Positions 14,768 to 17,562 of a stretch of DNA of 17,562 nt are shown piece after piece. The DNA comes from an uncultured Eubacteriales bacterium (lineage in GTDB: Bacteria > Bacillota > Clostridia > Oscillospirales > Acutalibacteraceae). Under the pieces are notes generated by a model. That model ran no database searches. It saw only the letters and a list, made by a program, of their open reading frames with translations, and was not told the origin of the DNA. Each line of letters opens with the position of its first letter. Position 1 is the stretch's first letter. The position numbers and the translations under genes are program-made. The stretch lies in contig CAJTXF010000032.1 in the NCBI GenBank assembly GCA_910580045.1, forward strand, positions 1 through 17,562, in the 5' to 3' direction.

Positions 14768-17212
14768 TTACAGCGTCCCGCCAATCTTCGCCGCCAGGTT
14801 CTTCACCGGCGGCACCGGGCTGGCGTGCCAAATGTTCCCCGCATAGTCCCGGATGGCCCTATCCGCCGCGAACCGGCCCGCTTTGGCAATATTGATTAAA
14901 GACATCTTCCCCCACTGGGCCTTATCCCGGTACAGGCTCTGCACCCGCTCCTGGGCGTTCCGGTAGCTCTGGAAGTCCGCCAACGCCATATACCTGTCCT
15001 GCTGGAGAATGGCGCCGAAAATATCCCCGAAATGCTTGCCGCTAATGCCCTGGTTCAGAGAATCCAGCACCCGGCGAATCTGCTGGTCATGCTGATAGTG
15101 GTGCATGGGCCGGTAGCCGGTGCGCTTGAGCTCCTCCACCTGGCTGGCGGTCATGCCGAAGAGGATGATATTCTCGTCCCCCACAGCCTCGTGAATCTCC
15201 ACATTGGCCCCGTCCAGGGTGCCCAGGGTGACAGCGCCGTTAATCATGAACTTCATATTGCTGGTGCCGGAGGCCTCTGTGCCTGCCAGGGAAATCTGCT
15301 CGCTGACCTCCGCCGCGGGAATCAGGGTCTCTGCCCAGGTGACGCAGTAGTTCTCCACAAAGATGACCTTCATCTTCTTGTTGACCCGCTCGTCATTGTT
15401 AATCATATGGGCCAGCGCCGCGATGAACTGGATAATCTGCTTGGCGAAATAGTAGCCCGGCGCGGCCTTTGCCCCAAAGAACCAGGTGTGGGGCTCAAAG
15501 TCCGCGTTGGGGTTGTCCAGCAGCCACTGGTAAGTGGCCAGGATGGAGAAAGCGTTCATGTGCTGGCGCTTATACTCATGCAGCCGCTTCACCTGCACGT
15601 CAAAGATTGTATCCGGGTCTACCACCTGGTCCTGGGTGCGCAGCAGGTGCCTGGCCAGGCGCTCTTTGTTTTCCCGCTTGATTTTTGCCAGCTGCTCCCG
15701 CACAGAGGCGTCGTCCTGATACTTCATCAAATCCTGGAGCTTGTCCGCGTCATAAATATAGTCTGTGCCAATCAGCTCGGTAATCAGGCTGGCCAGCTTG
15801 GGGTTGGACTGGTTCAGCCACCGGCGGTGGGCAATGCCGTTGGTCACGTTCCCGAACTTCTGGGGCTCCTCCACATAGAAGTCGTGGAACAAATCCTCCT
15901 TGAGAATGTCGCTGTGCAGGGCGGACACCCCGTTGACGCTGTGAGAGCCAATCACAGCCAGGTTGGCCATTTTTACATAGCCATTGCTGATGGGGGCCAT
16001 CCGGCCGATTTTGCCGTGCTCAACGCCCTTATACTCCATCTCCTGCCAGAAGCGGCGGTTGATTTCCTCAATAATCTGGTAGATGCGGGGCAGGCGCATT
16101 TTCACCAAATCGCACTTCCAGCTCTCCAAAGCCTCGCTCATTACCGTATGGTTGGTATAGGCCACCGTGCGCTTGACAATATCCCAGGCTGCCTCCCAGT
16201 CATAGCCGCACTCGTCCAGCATGACCCGCATCATCTCCGGGATGGCCAGCACAGGGTGGGTATCGTTCAGGTGGATTGCGGCCAGCTTCGGCAAATCGTC
16301 CAGGTTGCTGTGCATAAACAGATGCCGCCGGATGATGTCCTGGATAGAGGCGGACACCAAGAAATACTGCTGAGACAGCCGCAGCAGCTTGCCCTCTGTG
16401 TGGTCGTCCTCAGGGTACAGCACCTTGGTGATAACCTCAGCCATGGTCTGCTGCTCCATGGCCCGCATGTAGTTGCCCCCGCCGAACAGGTTCATGTCAA
16501 ACTGATGGTTCTCCGCTTTCCACACCCGCAAAAGGCTGATGCCCCTGCCGTCCATACCGGAGACATACAAGTCAAAGGGGATAGCTGTGACCGTGGTATA
16601 GTCCCGGTGCTTCACCGTGTGATACTGGTCGTTCCAGCGCTCCTCAATGTGCCCGTCAAAGTGGACCTCCACCGAGTTGTCCGGCACCTGCTGCATCCAG
16701 ACAGAGCCCCCCGGCAGCCAGAAATCCGGCAGCTCGGTCTGCCAGCCCTCCACCAGCTTCTGGCGGAACAGGCCATACTCATACCGCAGGGAGTAGCCCA
16801 TGGCCGGATACCCCTGGGTGGCCAGGCCGTCCAAAAAGCAGGCGGCAAGCCGGCCCAGGCCCCCGTTGCCCAGGCCCGCGTCCGGCTCCTGGCGGTAGAG
16901 ATGCTCTAATTTAATGCCATACTCAGATAAAGCCTGGCGGAAGTTCTCCTCCAGGCCCAGGTTAAACAGGTTGTTTTTCAGAGAGCGGCCCAGCAGGAAC
17001 TCCATGCAGAGATAGTAAATCCGCTTGGTCTCCGTGCTCTCGGCGCTGCGCTCAAATTCAGCCCGGCCCTTTGCCATCTGCTCCCGCACAATCAGGGCAA
17101 CAGCCTTATAGTACTCCTCGTTGGTGGCATTTTGAAGGGACACGCCAAAGGTGTGTGAGAGCTTGTCCCGGACAGCCTCCTTAATCTGCGGGACAGTGAG
17201 TGAATAATTCAT
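14768..17212 (-). CDS. glgP: Glycogen/maltodextrin phosphorylase (814 aa)
   Basis: Releases glucose-1-phosphate from the non-reducing ends of alpha-1,4-glucans using phosphate and pyridoxal phosphate, in the cytoplasm. Full family length. Hallmarks: YYLCMEFLLGRSLKNN near the N-terminus, DAGLGNGGLGRLAACFLDG at about 110, AIHLNDTHPVLAIPEMMR, the KRLHEYKRQ motif, and EASGTSNMKFMINGAV with Lys654 as the PLP-binding lysine, followed by GTLDGANVEI. Start ATG 17212 has GGAGGA 7-8 nt upstream. Two promoters and a 21-bp repeat array lie upstream. Downstream on the same strand, across the repeat island, is a GH13 enzyme that would supply linear glucans. No glgA, glgB or glgC is in the window, so whether this serves stored glycogen or imported maltodextrin is open. 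Confidence 0.97.
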   Translation of the reverse strand: MNYSLTVPQIKEAVRDKLSHTFGVSLQNATNEEYYKAVALIVREQMAKGRAEFERSAESTETKRIYYLCMEFLLGRSLKNNLFNLGLEENFRQALSEYGIKLEHLYRQEPDAGLGNGGLGRLAACFLDGLATQGYPAMGYSLRYEYGLFRQKLVEGWQTELPDFWLPGGSVWMQQVPDNSVEVHFDGHIEERWNDQYHTVKHRDYTTVTAIPFDLYVSGMDGRGISLLRVWKAENHQFDMNLFGGGNYMRAMEQQTMAEVITKVLYPEDDHTEGKLLRLSQQYFLVSASIQDIIRRHLFMHSNLDDLPKLAAIHLNDTHPVLAIPEMMRVMLDECGYDWEAAWDIVKRTVAYTNHTVMSEALESWKCDLVKMRLPRIYQIIEEINRRFWQEMEYKGVEHGKIGRMAPISNGYVKMANLAVIGSHSVNGVSALHSDILKEDLFHDFYVEEPQKFGNVTNGIAHRRWLNQSNPKLASLITELIGTDYIYDADKLQDLMKYQDDASVREQLAKIKRENKERLARHLLRTQDQVVDPDTIFDVQVKRLHEYKRQHMNAFSILATYQWLLDNPNADFEPHTWFFGAKAAPGYYFAKQIIQFIAALAHMINNDERVNKKMKVIFVENYCVTWAETLIPAAEVSEQISLAGTEASGTSNMKFMINGAVTLGTLDGANVEIHEAVGDENIILFGMTASQVEELKRTGYRPMHHYQHDQQIRRVLDSLNQGISGKHFGDIFGAILQQDRYMALADFQSYRNAQERVQSLYRDKAQWGKMSLINIAKAGRFAADRAIRDYAGNIWHASPVPPVKNLAAKIGGTL

Positions 17213-17275
17213 GCAAAATCCTCCATTATAATTGAAATATACTGAAAGTAAGAATATGTGGTTTTTGTGTGTACA

Positions 17276-17305
17276 ATAGCAAAAAATCAGCCTGTTTTTT
17301 GCTAT
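17276..17305 (-). promoter_or_regulatory. Hairpin in the glgP leader
   Basis: A perfect 11-bp stem, ATAGCAAAAAA (17276-17286) and TTTTTTGCTAT (17295-17305), with an 8-nt loop. It lies in the transcript of both promoters, about 65-95 nt before the start codon. The T run is inside the stem, so it is a weak terminator at best. Confidence 0.5.
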
Positions 17306-17325
17306 GTGCCAGGTGGAATATAGGT

Positions 17326-17354
17326 ATTATACACTGTTTTTTCCAAAAAAGCAA
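17326..17354 (-). promoter_or_regulatory. glgP: Proximal glgP promoter
   Basis: On the minus strand TTGCTT (17354-17349), a 17-nt spacer and a perfect TATAAT (17331-17326). The leader from here would be about 105 nt. Confidence 0.65.
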
Positions 17355-17379
17355 CCGCCAATCTTGCGGATAAAGGCAT

Positions 17380-17455
17380 CCCTGGGCAAAATAAGGGCTG
17401 CCCTGGGCAAAATAAGGGCTGCCCTGGGCAAAATAAGGGCTGCCCTGGGGCAAAA
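17380..17455. repeat. Three tandem 21-bp repeats plus a partial fourth upstream of glgP
   Basis: Exact 21-bp units at 17380-17400, 17401-17421 and 17422-17442, starting CCCTGGGC and ending AAGGGCTG. A fourth unit breaks off after 17455 and has an extra G. The period is two helical turns. GCCCTGGGC at the joints is a palindrome. The array sits between the distal and proximal glgP promoters. Confidence 0.92.
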
Positions 17456-17472
17456 GAAATTTACCGGAATCT

Positions 17473-17501
17473 ATTATAGTCCTTTTGCGTCACTTTTTCA
17501 A
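17473..17501 (-). promoter_or_regulatory. glgP: Distal glgP promoter
   Basis: On the minus strand TTGAAA (17501-17496), a 17-nt spacer and a perfect TATAAT (17478-17473). A transcript starting near 17466 would carry the 21-nt repeats and the leader hairpin before reaching glgP. I see nothing else between 17502 and the window end. Confidence 0.7.
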
Positions 17502-17562
17502 TGGCTGATTCATATTTTATTCCATAAATTTCAGGGTGTTTTGTGGAGAACGGAGAGGAATT

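Noticed and set aside
15032..16909. 625-codon plus-strand open frame opposite glgP
   Set aside because: Antisense shadow of a complete glycogen phosphorylase; composition is His/Leu/Val-rich without domains.
17213..17240. TATAAT just upstream of the glgP ribosome site
   Set aside because: It would start transcription at or past the ribosome site, and no -35 box is present at the right distance.
17226..17453. Minus-strand frame with GSPYFAQ heptads
   Set aside because: The heptads are just the 21-bp DNA repeats read in frame; the frame runs over the promoter and leader of glgP and has no ribosome site.
17380..17455. Possible CRISPR array
   Set aside because: The 21-bp units are head-to-tail with no spacers and there are no cas genes.

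Overview
The window looks like a chromosomal piece of a GC-rich member of the Bacillota, most likely a gut-type clostridium (Oscillospiraceae-like). The evidence is strong AGGAGG ribosome sites, SigA-type promoters, an AgrC/AgrA-like LytTR two-component pair, a clostridial-type serine recombinase remnant, and glycogen phosphorylase beside a neopullulanase-type GH13 enzyme. The assignment to a lineage is inference; no rRNA or marker gene is present.

Layout. 1-340: the 3' part of tmRNA (ssrA), with the end of its tag reading frame, its tRNA-like 3' end and a terminator. 341-2514: a decaying stretch with an AraC-family pseudogene (frameshifted and lacking the second helix-turn-helix) and a scrambled remnant of a DUF4445/RACo-like ASKHA protein. 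2562-3000: a compact unit of promoter, two tandem 50-52 residue proteins of unknown function with near-identical ends and diverged middles, and a terminator. 3102-3800: an uncharacterised coiled-coil protein behind a SigD/sigma28-like promoter. 3826-7936: a minus-strand operon of LytTR response regulator, GHKL sensor kinase and two uncharacterised proteins, with two direct repeats resembling LytTR boxes just upstream, and with a large nested hairpin between its end and the convergent coiled-coil gene. 8046-8179: two minus-strand terminators. 8499-9953: a gene for an HNH-nuclease-like protein in visibly more AT-rich DNA. 10204-11881: a heavily broken large serine recombinase and a fragment of a small companion ORF. 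11948-12024: tRNA-Arg(ACG) with its own consensus promoter and terminator. 12066-13946: a GH13 alpha-glucan hydrolase. 13990-14700: a noncoding island built of two diverged copies of a repeat in inverted orientation. 14768-17212: glycogen phosphorylase, preceded by two promoters and three 21-bp repeats.

How the genes fit together. GlgP and the GH13 enzyme are on the same strand and would act together on cytoplasmic alpha-glucans: GH13 handles short or branched maltodextrins, and GlgP releases glucose-1-phosphate. The kinase and regulator very probably control their own operon and perhaps the two unknown proteins encoded with them. The AT-rich HNH gene and dead recombinase between two minus-strand terminators and a tRNA gene read as the leftover of an integrated element whose mobility is lost but one cargo gene is still open.

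Best candidates for something undescribed are the HNH/zinc-finger protein, the LytTR operon with its two unknown proteins and the coiled-coil gene facing it, the tandem small proteins, and the inverted repeat island between glgP and the GH13 gene. Everything here was read by eye; no database search was run.
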